Shown: positions 1 through 10,190 of the stretch, in pieces
Layout of the letters: each line of letters starts with the position of its first letter
Position numbering within the stretch: the stretch's first letter is position 1
Assembly (NCBI RefSeq): GCF_024346675.1
Contig: NZ_AP024851.1
Coordinates: forward strand, 1,612,001 to 1,676,000
DNA length: 64,000 nt
DNA from: Photobacterium sanguinicancri
GTDB lineage: Bacteria; Pseudomonadota; Gammaproteobacteria; Enterobacterales; Vibrionaceae
Reading direction: 5' to 3'
Notes under the pieces: model-generated
The model's database searches: none
The model's input: the letters and a program-made list of their open reading frames with translations, nothing else
What the model was told of the DNA's origin: nothing
Made by a program: the position numbers and the translations under genes

Positions 1-87
1 GAATCGCGAGTTGAAGTGATTGATAAAGACCTTCTTCCGTGGGATGAGCTTGAAACTATCTTGCTATCGATTGTGCAAAAATCGTAA
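1..87 (+). CDS. C-terminal end of an unidentified protein (partial)
   Basis: An open frame enters from the left edge and stops with TAA at 85-87, giving 28 residues that end in DELETILLSIVQKS. The amphipathic, leucine-rich end looks like real coding sequence, but the fragment is too short to assign to a family. It has the same orientation as the protease pair that follows about 160 bases later. Confidence 0.4.
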   Translation, partial: ESRVEVIDKDLLPWDELETILLSIVQKS

Positions 88-249
88 TTTGGTTGTCATA
101 TCGCTAAGATACTTAGATATCTTAGATTCATAGTAAAAAGTTAAGTCTATGATTGAAGAAAGAGTTTCGTTTACTCTCTTCCCTATGCCATGAAGCCAAC
201 GTAGCTTCGCAAGGGCGTACAATCACAATTATTACAGCAAGGAGCACCT

Positions 250-1635
250 ATGCTAAACCCTGCTATCGCCAAAGCGGTGATTGATCACGCGCTGTTTCTT
301 GGCGCAGACTTCGCAGAATTGTTTGTTGAACACCATCAATCCAGCTCTGTTGAACTCATTTCCGGTAACGTAGATAAAATTAACTCAGGTATCGATTTTG
401 GTATCGGTATCCGCCTCTTCTTCGGTTACAAAGTGTTATACGGCTACACTAACAGTACCGAAGAAGACGAATTAAAACGCGTAATAGGCTTATTAGCAGC
501 CAAAGATAAACGCGACCAAATTGCTCAAGCAGGTACACTGAACCTTAATAAGTACAGCAGCAAGCACCATTGCCAACACCCTCTTGCGCAAGATACCAAT
601 TTAGAAGGAAAGATCGCCTTTCTACGAAAAGTTGATCATGCAGCTCGTCACGAAGATGACAAGATCTCTCAATTTATTGGTCGTATTTTACAACGCGAGC
701 AACAGATCGAAATCTTCAACTCCAAAGGCCTACACATTGGTGATACCCGCCACTATTCTCGCGTAGCCGCAACAGCGATTGCACAAAATGGCCAAGAACA
801 ATCTACTGGCTTTGAAGCCCCTGGCGCCTTAACGGGTTGGGAGTTCTTAGATACCCTGAACGCAGAACAGCTTGGTCAAGATGTCGCAAAACAAGCGATG
901 GTCAAACTGTATGCCGCCCCTTGTCCATCAGGCGAAATGCCTGTGATCATAGGTAATGGCTTTGGTGGTGTTATCTTCCACGAAGCCTGCGGCCACTTAC
1001 TTGAAACCACCTCTGTTGCCAAAAAAGCCTCTGTCTTCCATGACAAGATGGGCGAAATGATTGCTAACCCTGTGGTTAACGCCGTTGATGATGGCACCAT
1101 GAGCAACGAATGGGGCTCTATTAACATCGATGATGAAGGCATGGAAACCCAGCGTACTCAACTGATCAAAGACGGTAAGCTCACCAGCTTTATGGTTGAC
1201 CATATGGGCTCATTAAAAACAGGCTATGCACCAACGGGATCTGGTCGTCGTGAGTCTTACAAATATGCGCCAACTTCCCGTATGCGTAATACCTTCATTG
1301 AAGCAGGTAACAGTAGCTTAGATGAGATGGTATCCAGTGTTGAACATGGCATTTACGCACAGAAAATGGGTGGCGGCTCAGTACAACCGGGCACTGGTGA
1401 ATTTAACTTCGCGGTACAAGAAGCCTACCTGATTGAAAACGGAAAAATCACTAAGCCTCTGAAAACAGCAACCTTGATCAGCACAGGTCCTAAAGTGCTG
1501 CAAGAAATTAGCATGATCGGCCAAGACTTTGCCCTAGCCGCAGGTATGTGTGGCTCGGTCAGTGGTTCAGTACCGACCACAGTTGGACAAGCTGCACTAA
1601 AAGTGGATAACATTTTGGTTGGAGGGGGTAACTAA
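250..1635 (+). CDS. tldD: TldD-like metalloprotease
   Basis: This is a 461-residue protein of the TldD/PmbA (peptidase U62) family. TldD-TldE heterodimers are zinc proteases that trim unfolded peptides and, in E. coli, mature microcin B17 and degrade the CcdA antitoxin. The zinc motif HExxxH is present as HEACGH at about residues 244-249, followed by LLE. A cysteine in GMCGS near the C-terminus sits where TldD proteins place a third zinc ligand. AAGGAG lies five bases before the ATG, so this start is well supported. The stop codon overlaps the next gene's ATG (TAATG), which implies translational coupling to the TldE-like partner. Whether this is the main TldD of the organism or a paralogue cannot be told from the window. 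Confidence 0.85.
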   Translation: MLNPAIAKAVIDHALFLGADFAELFVEHHQSSSVELISGNVDKINSGIDFGIGIRLFFGYKVLYGYTNSTEEDELKRVIGLLAAKDKRDQIAQAGTLNLNKYSSKHHCQHPLAQDTNLEGKIAFLRKVDHAARHEDDKISQFIGRILQREQQIEIFNSKGLHIGDTRHYSRVAATAIAQNGQEQSTGFEAPGALTGWEFLDTLNAEQLGQDVAKQAMVKLYAAPCPSGEMPVIIGNGFGGVIFHEACGHLLETTSVAKKASVFHDKMGEMIANPVVNAVDDGTMSNEWGSINIDDEGMETQRTQLIKDGKLTSFMVDHMGSLKTGYAPTGSGRRESYKYAPTSRMRNTFIEAGNSSLDEMVSSVEHGIYAQKMGGGSVQPGTGEFNFAVQEAYLIENGKITKPLKTATLISTGPKVLQEISMIGQDFALAAGMCGSVSGSVPTTVGQAALKVDNILVGGGN

Positions 1636-2978
1636 TGGCGGATTCAAACACACTACAACAGGCTATTGAGCAGGTATTAGAACGAGTTCAAGCTGCGGGT
1701 GCCCAAGCCGATATTATTGCTAACCGTAGCAATAACTTCTCACTCAAAGCTAACGCGGGTGAATTAGACGAATACAAAGTCACCTCAGGCCAAGTGATTG
1801 GCGTTCGCGTGGTTAAAGATGCCCATGTTGCAACCAGCTATTCAGAGTCACTTGAGCCTGCGAGCTTAGATGCAATGGTTGAGCAAGCACTCGCTAATGC
1901 TAAATTTACTCAAGCGGATGAGCACCAAACCATCAGCTGTGTCGGTAGCCAGTTAACCACGAATGTCGCAGAAATTTATCAGCAAGATGACACTACCGCG
2001 GATGAGAAAATAGCCTTAGCACTGGCGCTTGAAAGTGGTGTAGTCGCAAAGCCTCACGCTAAAAGTGCGCCATACAATGGCTTTGGCGAATCAGACAGCC
2101 AGATCATTTTGGCCAATACCCAAGGTAGCCGGTGTCAGCACCAAGAGCGATCAACCTATTGCTACGCCTATAGCCTGATTGAAAAAGATGGCCTTCAAGC
2201 AATGCACGGCGGCATGTCTTCGGGTCGCCGCTTTGATCAACTCAATCCACAATACTGTATTGATCATGGCTACGAGACCGCCTTTGCCTTATTAGAAGGC
2301 AAGCCGATTGCCACTAAAAGTTACAGTGTCATGTTTGACCTGAGCTGTTTAAGTAGTTTATTTGGCGCCTTTGGCATGTGCCTGTCGGGTCAAGCAGCAA
2401 TGAAAGGTATTAACCCTTGGCGAGAAGCACTGAACACTCAGGTTGCTAGTTCCCTTCTAACGGTATCTGATATTGCGCTGGTTGAAGGTGGCTCAGCGAT
2501 TAAAGCCTTTGATAGTGAAGGCTTCGCGACTAAAGATACGATTCTTATTGGTGAAGGGCAGCTGCAAAGCCTATTACACAATAGCCATACTGCAAGCTAC
2601 TTCGGTATTGAGAATACAGCCAATGGTTCTCGCTCAGCTAAAGGTGGTCTAGGCGTTTCTAGCCGTCATACGGTTATCGCTGCAGGTACAAGCTCTGATG
2701 CTGAAGTCTCGGCAGGTGAATACCTTGAGCTTGTTGAACTGCAAGGCGTGCATTCGGGCGCTGATGCGGTTAGCGGTGATTTCTCATTTGGTGCAAGTGG
2801 CTTCTTGTGTCGTGATGGACAGCGCATCCAACCTGTTCGTGGCATTACCGTTGCGGGTAACTTCTACCAAATGATCAAAGAAATAGACGCCATCGGGAAT
2901 ACACTACAAAACGATTACGAACGTGATTTCTTCGCACCTAAAATCCGTTTTTCTCGCTTAAGTATTGCTGGTAATTAA
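1635..2978 (+). CDS. pmbA: TldE/PmbA-like partner subunit
   Basis: This 447-residue protein belongs to the same TldD/PmbA family as its upstream neighbour but has no HExxxH motif, as expected for TldE, the non-catalytic half of the heterodimer. Family-like segments include SRSAKGGLGVSSRH and the glycine-rich GDFSFGASGFLCRDGQ near residues 380-395. Its ATG overlaps the TAA of the tldD-like gene by one base, so the two form one cistron pair. A Rho-independent terminator follows 40 bases after the stop. Confidence 0.82.
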   Translation: MADSNTLQQAIEQVLERVQAAGAQADIIANRSNNFSLKANAGELDEYKVTSGQVIGVRVVKDAHVATSYSESLEPASLDAMVEQALANAKFTQADEHQTISCVGSQLTTNVAEIYQQDDTTADEKIALALALESGVVAKPHAKSAPYNGFGESDSQIILANTQGSRCQHQERSTYCYAYSLIEKDGLQAMHGGMSSGRRFDQLNPQYCIDHGYETAFALLEGKPIATKSYSVMFDLSCLSSLFGAFGMCLSGQAAMKGINPWREALNTQVASSLLTVSDIALVEGGSAIKAFDSEGFATKDTILIGEGQLQSLLHNSHTASYFGIENTANGSRSAKGGLGVSSRHTVIAAGTSSDAEVSAGEYLELVELQGVHSGADAVSGDFSFGASGFLCRDGQRIQPVRGITVAGNFYQMIKEIDAIGNTLQNDYERDFFAPKIRFSRLSIAGN

Positions 2979-3017
2979 ACAGTAGCCCAAGGCTAGCAGA
3001 TAGAAAAAATAAATCAG

Positions 3018-3053
3018 CGCCCCGCAATTATTCATACATTGTGGGGCGTTTTT
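3018..3053 (+). terminator. Rho-independent terminator after the tldD-pmbA pair
   Basis: CGCCCCGCAAT pairs with ATTGTGGGGCG (one G-T wobble) and is followed by TTTTT. It ends the + strand two-gene operon. Confidence 0.8.
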
Positions 3054-3110
3054 ATCTCACTGAAAAGTGAAGCCAATACCCTTCCATCAATATATGATGG
3101 CAAGGTTTTC

Positions 3111-3359
3111 TTATCCAATCGCGATATCAGGATCAACCTCAAAGTAGCTATTCACCGCACAATCCGAAAACTCACTATCGATAAAGTCCAGTACAGCTTC
3201 TAACGACTCAACCTGCCATATACATTGGCAGACAGCTTCGTGACGATCGAACATTGCCGTCATCATGTACATCCCCGAAGGTGGGTTACGCAGCTTCTCG
3301 CCTGCTTTTTTTTGAAATAATTCAGGATCTATAATCTCATGCTCTACTGCAACAAACAT
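3111..3359 (-). CDS. Small conserved-type protein, probable ferredoxin-like alpha/beta fold
   Basis: The 82-residue product has a pattern seen in small dimeric alpha-beta-barrel hypothetical proteins: an N-terminal strand (MFVAVEHEI), a helix beginning DPELFQKKA, a central strand with CQCIWQVES, a helix EAVLDFIDSEF and a C-terminal NSYFEVD. The function is not known. GGGGGTG lies just ahead of the ATG on the minus strand. It stands alone between two terminators. The fold assignment is inference from pattern only. Confidence 0.6.
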   Translation of the reverse strand: MFVAVEHEIIDPELFQKKAGEKLRNPPSGMYMMTAMFDRHEAVCQCIWQVESLEAVLDFIDSEFSDCAVNSYFEVDPDIAIG

Positions 3360-3620
3360 TTAGCACCCCCTATTGTCGTAAGTATAGATGAGCAAAAAAA
3401 CAGAGGCAGAAAACTAAGTAAGAATATAAAACGAGATAAGGAAGAACTCTACATTGTAACAATGAGGAAATTGTGACTGCTCGGCGTTAATAACTTGAGA
3501 TTACCCGTTTAAAATAGGCAAGATTACACTTGTAGAGAGAAAGTTGCAGACAACCAAGTAAACCAACGCTCAGGCCTCACAATCATCTAGCCATTCGCAC
3601 ATTATTTGCTAAATAACAGA

Positions 3621-3656
3621 TAAAAAATAACCCCGATAGTTTTCACTATCGGGGTT
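3621..3656 (-). terminator. Terminator of the EF-G gene
   Basis: An 11-bp perfect stem (AACCCCGATAG with CTATCGGGGTT) is followed on the minus strand by a T-rich run. It lies about 30 bases past the stop of the EF-G gene. The rest of the gap between 3360 and 3684 shows nothing recognisable apart from a likely promoter region for the small gene. Confidence 0.85.
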
Positions 3657-3684
3657 ATAAAGTTAATTAACGAAAGGAGCTAAA

Positions 3685-5778
3685 TTATTTTCTAGCTGCT
3701 GCTTCGCGTTCTTTAACTTCAGCAATTACTGCTTCTGCTACGTTAGCAGGACATGGTGCGTAGTGTGCGAACTCCATAGAGAACTGACCACGACCAGATG
3801 TCATTGTACGTAGAGTACCAATGTAACCAAACATTTCTGATAGTGGAACGTCCGCTTTGATACGTACGCCAGTAACACCAGCCATTTGGTCTTTGATCAT
3901 ACCACGACGACGGTTAAGGTCACCGATAACATCACCAACGTGATCTTCTGGTGTGAACACGTCTACGTGCATGATTGGTTCAAGAAGTTGTGCACCTGCT
4001 TTAGGCATCGTTTGACGGAATGCGCCTTTCGCTGCGATTTCGAAAGCTACTGCAGATGAATCGACTGCGTGGAAACCACCGTCGAATAGTTCAACTTCAA
4101 CATCTAGCGTTGGGAAACCAGCAAGAACACCGTTATCCATCATGCCAGCAAAACCTTTTTCGATTGCAGGCCAGAATTCTTTAGGTACGTTACCACCAAC
4201 AACAACAGACTTGAAGCTGAAACCAGAACCAACTTCGCCTGGTTTGATACGGTAATCGATTTTACCGAATTGACCAGAACCACCAGATTGTTTCTTATGC
4301 GTGTAGCTATCTTCAACTGCTTTAGTGATAGTTTCACGGTAAGCAACTTGTGGTTGACCAACGATTAGGTCTACGCCGTAAGTACGCTTAAGGATATCTA
4401 CTTTGATATCTAGGTGAAGCTCACCCATACCTTTAAGGATGGTTTCGCCAGTTTCTTCGTCAGTTTCAACTTGGAAAGATGGATCTTCTGCAACCATTTT
4501 ACCGATTGCGATACCCATTTTCTCAGAACCGCCTTTGTCTTTCGGCGTAACAGCAATAGAGATTACTGGAATTGGGAAGATCATTGGCTCAAGCGTACAC
4601 TCGTGCTTAACATCACAAAGAGTGTGACCAGTTTGAACGTTTTTCATACCTACAACAGCGATGATGTCACCAGCTTGTGCAGATGTTAGTTCGTTACGCT
4701 CATCAGCTTGCATCTCAACCATACGGCCGATACGCTCTGTTTTACCAGTTGCTGAGTTAAGGATTGTGTCACCTTTATTCATCTTACCTGAGTAGATACG
4801 GATGAAAGTAAGTGCACCGAAACGGTCGTCCATAATTTTGAACGCAAGCGCTTTTAGTGGCTCATCAACAGATACTGTTGCAACTTCACCAGTTGGCTCA
4901 CCAGTTTCTGGATCTGTTAGCGGCTGTGGATCAACTTCTGTTGGAGACGGAAGGTAATCAACAACTGCGTCAAGGATTAGCTGCATACCTTTGTTTTTGA
5001 ATGCAGAACCACAGAACGTTGGGAAGAATGCGATATCGCGAGTACCTTTACGGATACAACGCTTAATGTCTTCGATAGAAGGCTCTTCACCTTCCATGTA
5101 AGCTTCCATTAGATCGTCGTCTTGCTCAACAGCAGTTTCGATCATCTCTTCACGGTAAGCTTCTACGTCATCAACCATATCTTCTGGGATTGCTTGAATT
5201 TCGTAGTTTTCAGGAAGACCAGTGTCATCCCAAACGTATGCTTGACGGTTTAGAACGTCTACAACACCAACGAAGTCATCTTCACGACCGATTGGTAGAG
5301 TCATAACTAGTGGGTTAGCACCTAGTACTTTTTTAACTTGATCAACAACGCTAAAGAAGTCAGCACCCATGCGGTCTAGTTTGTTTACGAAGATCAGACG
5401 AGCAACTTCTGATTCATTCGCGTAACGCCAGTTAGTTTCTGACTGAGGCTCAACACCACCAGAACCACAGAATACACCGATACCGCCATCAAGTACTTTA
5501 AGTGAACGGTAAACTTCAACTGTGAAGTCAACGTGTCCAGGAGTATCGATAACGTTTAGGCGGTGATCATTCCAGAAACAGCTTACTGCTGCAGACTGGA
5601 TGGTTATTCCACGCTCAGCTTCCTGTTCCATGAAGTCAGTTGTTGATTCGCCATCATGAACTTCACCGGTTTTATGGATTTTACCAGTAAGCTTCAGGAT
5701 ACGCTCAGTAGTAGTAGTTTTACCCGCATCAACGTGCGCGAAAATACCAATGTTTCTGTATTTAGATAAATCTGTCAT
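3685..5778 (-). CDS. fusA: Elongation factor G (paralogue outside the str operon)
   Basis: This 697-residue GTPase moves tRNA and mRNA through the ribosome or helps recycle ribosomes. The G domain has the P-loop AHVDAGKTT near residue 14, DTPGHVDF as G3 and NKLDRMG as G4, followed by EF-G domains II-V with the domain IV segment QSGGSGQFG. Length equals that of standard bacterial EF-G. It is not next to rpsL, rpsG or tuf, so it is not the str-operon copy. Several gamma-proteobacteria carry such a second EF-G. Codon choice looks strongly optimised (GCA/GCT, GGT, CGT), which suggests high expression. AGAG lies ahead of the ATG and a strong terminator follows. Its division of labour with a main EF-G cannot be read here. 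Confidence 0.92.
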   Translation of the reverse strand: MTDLSKYRNIGIFAHVDAGKTTTTERILKLTGKIHKTGEVHDGESTTDFMEQEAERGITIQSAAVSCFWNDHRLNVIDTPGHVDFTVEVYRSLKVLDGGIGVFCGSGGVEPQSETNWRYANESEVARLIFVNKLDRMGADFFSVVDQVKKVLGANPLVMTLPIGREDDFVGVVDVLNRQAYVWDDTGLPENYEIQAIPEDMVDDVEAYREEMIETAVEQDDDLMEAYMEGEEPSIEDIKRCIRKGTRDIAFFPTFCGSAFKNKGMQLILDAVVDYLPSPTEVDPQPLTDPETGEPTGEVATVSVDEPLKALAFKIMDDRFGALTFIRIYSGKMNKGDTILNSATGKTERIGRMVEMQADERNELTSAQAGDIIAVVGMKNVQTGHTLCDVKHECTLEPMIFPIPVISIAVTPKDKGGSEKMGIAIGKMVAEDPSFQVETDEETGETILKGMGELHLDIKVDILKRTYGVDLIVGQPQVAYRETITKAVEDSYTHKKQSGGSGQFGKIDYRIKPGEVGSGFSFKSVVVGGNVPKEFWPAIEKGFAGMMDNGVLAGFPTLDVEVELFDGGFHAVDSSAVAFEIAAKGAFRQTMPKAGAQLLEPIMHVDVFTPEDHVGDVIGDLNRRRGMIKDQMAGVTGVRIKADVPLSEMFGYIGTLRTMTSGRGQFSMEFAHYAPCPANVAEAVIAEVKEREAAARK

Positions 5779-6112
5779 TGTTTTTCTCTATAAACAATTA
5801 CTGTCACTATTCAAGGTGGGAAGTATAACACTTATTGTGATAAACAAAACATAGCTATAGCGTCAATTACAGGAATCGCTGCATATAGTATTGATTGTTT
5901 GGTCACATCGGCATCAATTTACTTGCCCGCCTAAAATAACCTGACAACAGGCTGTAATAAAGGGGTGAGTATAGCTTGCTAAAATATAGCACTGTCTGAG
6001 TAATACTCACGCTTCCACTCCCCTATATTTATGCATCGATGCTATCAGGACGCCTAGTTAACCGTCTTCATTAGCTGAGAATTCACTCAACCATAAACAC
6101 GTGCTACATACG
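5779..6112. other. Gene-free stretch upstream of the EF-G gene
   Basis: No open frame or RNA is recognised. The minus-strand promoter of the EF-G gene must lie in the part next to 5778, but no convincing -35/-10 pair stood out by eye. Confidence 0.4.
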
Positions 6113-6137
6113 AAAAAACCCGCCACTAGGCGGGTTT
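6113..6137 (-). terminator. Terminator of tRNA-Ser
   Basis: On the minus strand AAACCCGCC pairs with GGCGGGTTT across a TAGT loop and runs into further T residues, immediately downstream of the tRNA 3' end. Confidence 0.8.
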
Positions 6138-6145
6138 CTAAAATT

Positions 6146-6235
6146 TGGCGGAGAGATAGGGATTTGAACCCTAGGACGGGATAAACCGCCGCCGGTTTTC
6201 AAGACCGGTGCTTTCGACCACTCAGCCATCTCTCC
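6146..6235 (-). tRNA. tRNA-Ser (anticodon UGA)
   Basis: This is a 90-nt class II tRNA including an encoded CCA. The acceptor GGAGAGA pairs with TCTCTCC, the anticodon stem-loop is CCGGTCTTGAAAACCGG with anticodon TGA, a long variable arm follows, and the T-arm GGGTTCAAATCCC is intact. A second intact copy with the same sequence lies at 20335-20424. Confidence 0.95.
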
Positions 6236-6343
6236 GTAATTGCGGCGTATGTTAACGATGCTTCGGTAAACTGTAAACCCCTAGAAACACTAAACGGGCA
6301 TAAAACCAGCAAAAAAATCAAAAAAAGGAGTGTTCCCCTCTTT

Positions 6344-6790
6344 TTATACTGATATTACATCCTTTTCAGCTTGAATCTCAGTGATCCGGGAGCGTATTTC
6401 ATCGGAAATATGGGCTTTTTTATTGGTTTTAAAGTTAAACATCACCACTTCCGCACTACCAACTGTGGTTATTTTCCCTAACTTTTGGCTATAAACACTG
6501 TATTCCATCGTAAAACGATCATCACCCATATCGCAGATTTTAGATCCGACATGCAAAGTGTCGGGAAAAGTCACTGGAATTTTATAGCTACATTGCGTTT
6601 CTTTCAGCACAGGTCCAATCCCCGTCTTTTGCAAATCATCCATTAATGAAAGCTGCAAAAAGTAATCAATGCGCGCCGTTTCAAAATAGCGGAAGTAAAC
6701 CACGTTATTGACATGATTGAGGGCATCCATTTCTCCCCATGCTACTGGTATTTCAGTAATGACAGGGTAACCCTTTAGCATTGCTTCCAT
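6344..6790 (-). CDS. Acyl-CoA thioesterase, hotdog fold (YbgC/FcbC type)
   Basis: The 148-residue protein matches 4-hydroxybenzoyl-CoA thioesterase-like hotdog enzymes, which hydrolyse acyl-CoA thioesters. The key stretch is WGEMDALNHVNNVVYFRYFE; family members use an aspartate in the equivalent WxDxDxxGHVNN motif, and here the positions read E-M-D. The rest (PVTFPDTLHVGSKI, GSAEVVMFN) fits the hotdog strands. I start at the internal ATG because GAGGAACAAAAC precedes it; the open frame extends 12 codons further upstream. The substrate is unknown. Confidence 0.75.
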   Translation of the reverse strand: MEAMLKGYPVITEIPVAWGEMDALNHVNNVVYFRYFETARIDYFLQLSLMDDLQKTGIGPVLKETQCSYKIPVTFPDTLHVGSKICDMGDDRFTMEYSVYSQKLGKITTVGSAEVVMFNFKTNKKAHISDEIRSRITEIQAEKDVISV

Positions 6791-6955
6791 GTTTTGTTCC
6801 TCAATAAAAGTAATAGATCTAAACAACCGTTTGAATAGAGTCTTAACCCTAGAAGGGGGTTAACATTTTTACAACATAAGTAAGTGGCAAAATTCGGATT
6901 ATTGACAACCGTCACACGCTTGCTCAATACAGGTTCTCGTGCAACAAACAGACAC

Positions 6956-6981
6956 AAAAAAGCGGCAGGGAAACTGCCGCT
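6956..6981 (-). terminator. Terminator of the FG-GAP lipoprotein gene
   Basis: An 8-bp stem (AGCGGCAG with CTGCCGCT) is followed by TTTTT on the minus strand, 30 bases past the stop of the gene at 7012. Confidence 0.8.
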
Positions 6982-7011
6982 GACTAACATAGGAAAACTA
7001 ACTAAATTCGG

Positions 7012-9555
7012 TTAGTGTGGTGTGTTGTGGTAAATACGACCATAAACAGGTTTTGGTGTTTCACTTTTATAGCCCAGCACCACTAAGTCCTCATCACCAT
7101 CTTTATCTAAGTCGATGGTGTGCAAGTCATCCGTAGTTCCGAAATCAGAAGCGCCAACCACTGTATGCGACAAAGTATAAGTACCATTGCCATTGTTTGA
7201 ATACGCTGTGACTAAGCTATTAGCATCTAGAATTAGGATGTCTGGTTTACCATTACTGTTGATATCTGAAAAAACTGCGCGTTGACCTTGAGTACCGAAG
7301 TTCGAACTAGACAAGCTAAACGTAACATCGCCTTCATTAAGGTATAAACGGTTTCTGCCATCTTCATCTGTTACAAAAACATCCAGCTTACCGTTATCGT
7401 TCACATCTGCTAGCACGACAGAAGTTGAAGACTCATGATTATCGTCCCAAATGACCTTCGAACTTTCAAAGATACTTTTGCCATTGTTCAGATAAATTAA
7501 CCCTTTACTTCCAGTACCAGATTCTCCGACAACAATGTCTAGGTGACCATCATTATTCATATCGCCAATCGCCAATACTGACATCTTATTTCGATTAACC
7601 TTAGACATGAGCTGTTGCTGTGAATCAATAAACTTACCGTTACCTTGATTAAGATAAATCAGAGTACGGCCACTCGCGGAACTCGCACCAGCTCTAAGTG
7701 CAACAACGTCCAAATCACCGTCGTTATCAAGATCAGCAACTTTTACGCTATAAATACCGGTATCCTCAGTCTGAGGCAGTAAATCAGTATCTTTCGCAAA
7801 GTTACCTTTTCCGTCATTCAAATAGACTGATAAAACATCCCCCTCTTCTGCACTCAATACAAAATCCAGATCACCATCACCATCCAAATCACCCAGCGCA
7901 ACCTGACGATAAGCCGCTGGTAATATTTCTTGATACGTGGACTTATAGCTGCCATCAGGTTGAGCGATTTCAACCTGATAGCCTCGGTATCCACCAAAAA
8001 CTAAATCAACTAAACCATCACCATTAATATCACCAGTGGCAATTGAATATGGATCTACATAACTTGATGCATAAAACTGGCTCTGCTCAACAAAATTCCC
8101 CGTACCCAAGTCAGGGTTACGCCCTAAGTACAAAGCCTTATTCAATACATCGAGAGGTTTGACTTCGATACTATCTTTCGCAATAGCATTACCTTGAGAG
8201 GCTTTCACCATATACTCGCCAGCGACCAAGTTCAGCTTTAATGAACCAGGGCTCAGTTCTTTACCTGTGATACCGACTAATTCATTATTAAGGTAAACCT
8301 TGGCACCACTCGCAGCCTGAGACTGTTGATCGATAATATTAAAGTGCACTGTCCCTTTAATATGACCTGTAATAATACCTTCGCGTTTAAGGCTTAACTT
8401 ACAACCCGCCCCTTGATTCAGCGCTACATTAATATCACTTAGGCATTGCGCATACGGTGCTTTCAGGTAGCCCTCTGCCGCTTCATCTATATGATGAAAA
8501 GACAAACTTGCAGTTACTGCACTTTCACCTTGGGTTTCAAAAATATCACTCGCGACAAAGCCACCTTTATTATCGCTAACAACCGTGAGCACTTTTTCAT
8601 GAATTAAGGCATCCGTGCTGTTAGATGAAAGACGAACAATTAACGAGACCTTGCTTTCATCGCCAACTTCTTCAACGATCTCAGACGGAATATTAAAGGT
8701 AAACTCGCCCAGATCTTTTAGCTCATCCAGCTTCACCGTGACATCCGCTTGTAACGGGATCACGTCTATCTTGGCATCAGAGCCTTCAACGATATCTAGC
8801 TTAGTTTCATTTTCATTTTTGCCGACCATCAGATCGCCATCGTACAATTTCAGCGCCATGGTGTACTCACCTGGCTGAACATTTAGCACGATTTCGGATA
8901 AGCCAGTCTCTTTATTAATGCTGAAAACGCGTTCTTTCTCATCATTAATTTTCAAGCCAAACTGGGGCTCAATCAACTCAGATAACTCTTCAGCAGTAAA
9001 TGAGAATTTTAAGTTAGTCACATAAGCGACAACATCAAGATCGGTAATGGTTTCGCCAAGGTTTGGCTTTAATACAAACTCGAGCTCTGGTTGCTCATTA
9101 TCAACAATCTGCTGACCCAGTGACTCTGCTAAATATTGATGACCTTTACTGTCTGCAACAATTAAAAAGAAATCATAAACACCTGGTTTTAATGATAATG
9201 CACGGTGAGACTCCACACTACCATCGGCACGTTGCGTTACTGGCCACTCATAATCGGTGTGTTCAGAAGGGGTGGCACGATTGGTAATACGTAATGTGCC
9301 TTGATAAGACACATCTTGCGCTGCCTTAGAGACTGTCATCACCTTAGCGGTCGACGCTGACGCATCATATTGGACTGAATAACCACTGAGTGCTGGCGGC
9401 TGGATAGTTTGGAGGTAAGTTGCAGCAAATTGTGCATTAACAGTCGCTTGAGGTTCTTTCTTCGGCGTACTTTCATTGCTATCGCTGTTACACCCAGCAA
9501 CAGATAAGCTAATCAAGGCGCTCGCTAGCCATGACCCTACTTTTTTATTGTTCAT
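7012..9555 (-). CDS. FG-GAP/VCBS repeat lipoprotein
   Basis: This 847-residue protein starts with a lipoprotein signal (KKVGSWLASALISLSVAGC) whose lipobox VAGC places the lipidated cysteine near residue 21, so it is probably outer-membrane anchored. Residues 40-460 look like several beta-sandwich domains. The C-terminal half holds seven FG-GAP-like repeats with Ca-binding DxDxDG-type loops, for example GDINGDGLVDLV, GDLDGDGDLDFV, ADLDNDGDLDVV and IDLDKDGDEDLVV, which predict a beta-propeller. I prefer the ATG just before the lysines over one 15 codons earlier because it gives a normal signal peptide. The function is unknown. Adhesion, glycan or protein binding are all possible. Confidence 0.75.
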   Translation of the reverse strand: MNNKKVGSWLASALISLSVAGCNSDSNESTPKKEPQATVNAQFAATYLQTIQPPALSGYSVQYDASASTAKVMTVSKAAQDVSYQGTLRITNRATPSEHTDYEWPVTQRADGSVESHRALSLKPGVYDFFLIVADSKGHQYLAESLGQQIVDNEQPELEFVLKPNLGETITDLDVVAYVTNLKFSFTAEELSELIEPQFGLKINDEKERVFSINKETGLSEIVLNVQPGEYTMALKLYDGDLMVGKNENETKLDIVEGSDAKIDVIPLQADVTVKLDELKDLGEFTFNIPSEIVEEVGDESKVSLIVRLSSNSTDALIHEKVLTVVSDNKGGFVASDIFETQGESAVTASLSFHHIDEAAEGYLKAPYAQCLSDINVALNQGAGCKLSLKREGIITGHIKGTVHFNIIDQQSQAASGAKVYLNNELVGITGKELSPGSLKLNLVAGEYMVKASQGNAIAKDSIEVKPLDVLNKALYLGRNPDLGTGNFVEQSQFYASSYVDPYSIATGDINGDGLVDLVFGGYRGYQVEIAQPDGSYKSTYQEILPAAYRQVALGDLDGDGDLDFVLSAEEGDVLSVYLNDGKGNFAKDTDLLPQTEDTGIYSVKVADLDNDGDLDVVALRAGASSASGRTLIYLNQGNGKFIDSQQQLMSKVNRNKMSVLAIGDMNNDGHLDIVVGESGTGSKGLIYLNNGKSIFESSKVIWDDNHESSTSVVLADVNDNGKLDVFVTDEDGRNRLYLNEGDVTFSLSSSNFGTQGQRAVFSDINSNGKPDILILDANSLVTAYSNNGNGTYTLSHTVVGASDFGTTDDLHTIDLDKDGDEDLVVLGYKSETPKPVYGRIYHNTPH

Positions 9556-9888
9556 TATTATATGTGCACTCTGTGTGTGAATGGTTGAGCATATACTCAT
9601 AATCGCTGCGAATATTACATCCCAAAAGGATTAATAACAAAAATGCACACGTCAACAGAGCAAGAATTAGTCAATTTAAATCAATAAGTTAACAACATTC
9701 CTTACGGGTATTTATACGACACACAATAAGAGGCGTTTATTGGTTACTTGTTTATTACTATGGCGGCATTGCGCTGAACCTAACATCAACTGTTATGGTC
9801 TGTTTTGCCGCTTTCTGTACTACTACCTATCTATTAATCAATGTTTTACTAGTAACTCACATTGGGTAACCAGAGAGAGGTACACAAA
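9556..9888. other. Divergent gene-free region
   Basis: This 333-base AT-rich gap separates the divergent lipoprotein and small membrane protein genes and must carry both promoters. No repeat, RNA or open frame was recognised. Confidence 0.4.
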
Positions 9889-10116
9889 ATGGAAAAACGC
9901 GCATTGAACAGCGAAGTTAAACTTATTGTTGTTGCGGTTATTTGTGCTTTTTTGCTCATTGCTGGGCACGTTATTTTAGCAAAGAGTTTTGCTTATATGA
10001 TGTGGAGTGAATACATTGCTGCGGCCATTCCGTTCATTCTCTTTTTTATCGCGGTTGCTGCGGTTAAGTACACGATAAGGCTTGAGTCTAATAGCGATTC
10101 AACGTCCTCACATTAA
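9889..10116 (+). CDS. Small inner-membrane protein, two TM segments
   Basis: The 75-residue product begins MEKRALNSEV. It has two hydrophobic spans, VKLIVVAVICAFLLIAGHVI and IAAAIPFILFFIAVAAVKYTI, and a polar serine-rich tail. AGAGAGG lies eight bases before this ATG, which makes it a better start than the upstream in-frame ATG at 9862. No family was recognised. Confidence 0.6.
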   Translation: MEKRALNSEVKLIVVAVICAFLLIAGHVILAKSFAYMMWSEYIAAAIPFILFFIAVAAVKYTIRLESNSDSTSSH

Positions 10117-10190
10117 ATATACCTATCTTTATACTGAAGAGTTTCCAACTAAGTGTTGTGATAACAAGACAGTTTAGTGTGATTATTTGG

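Noticed and set aside
7698..8027. 109-codon + strand frame inside the FG-GAP lipoprotein gene
   Set aside because: Histidine- and glutamine-rich composition is the antisense shadow of the Asp/Gly-rich Ca-binding repeats.
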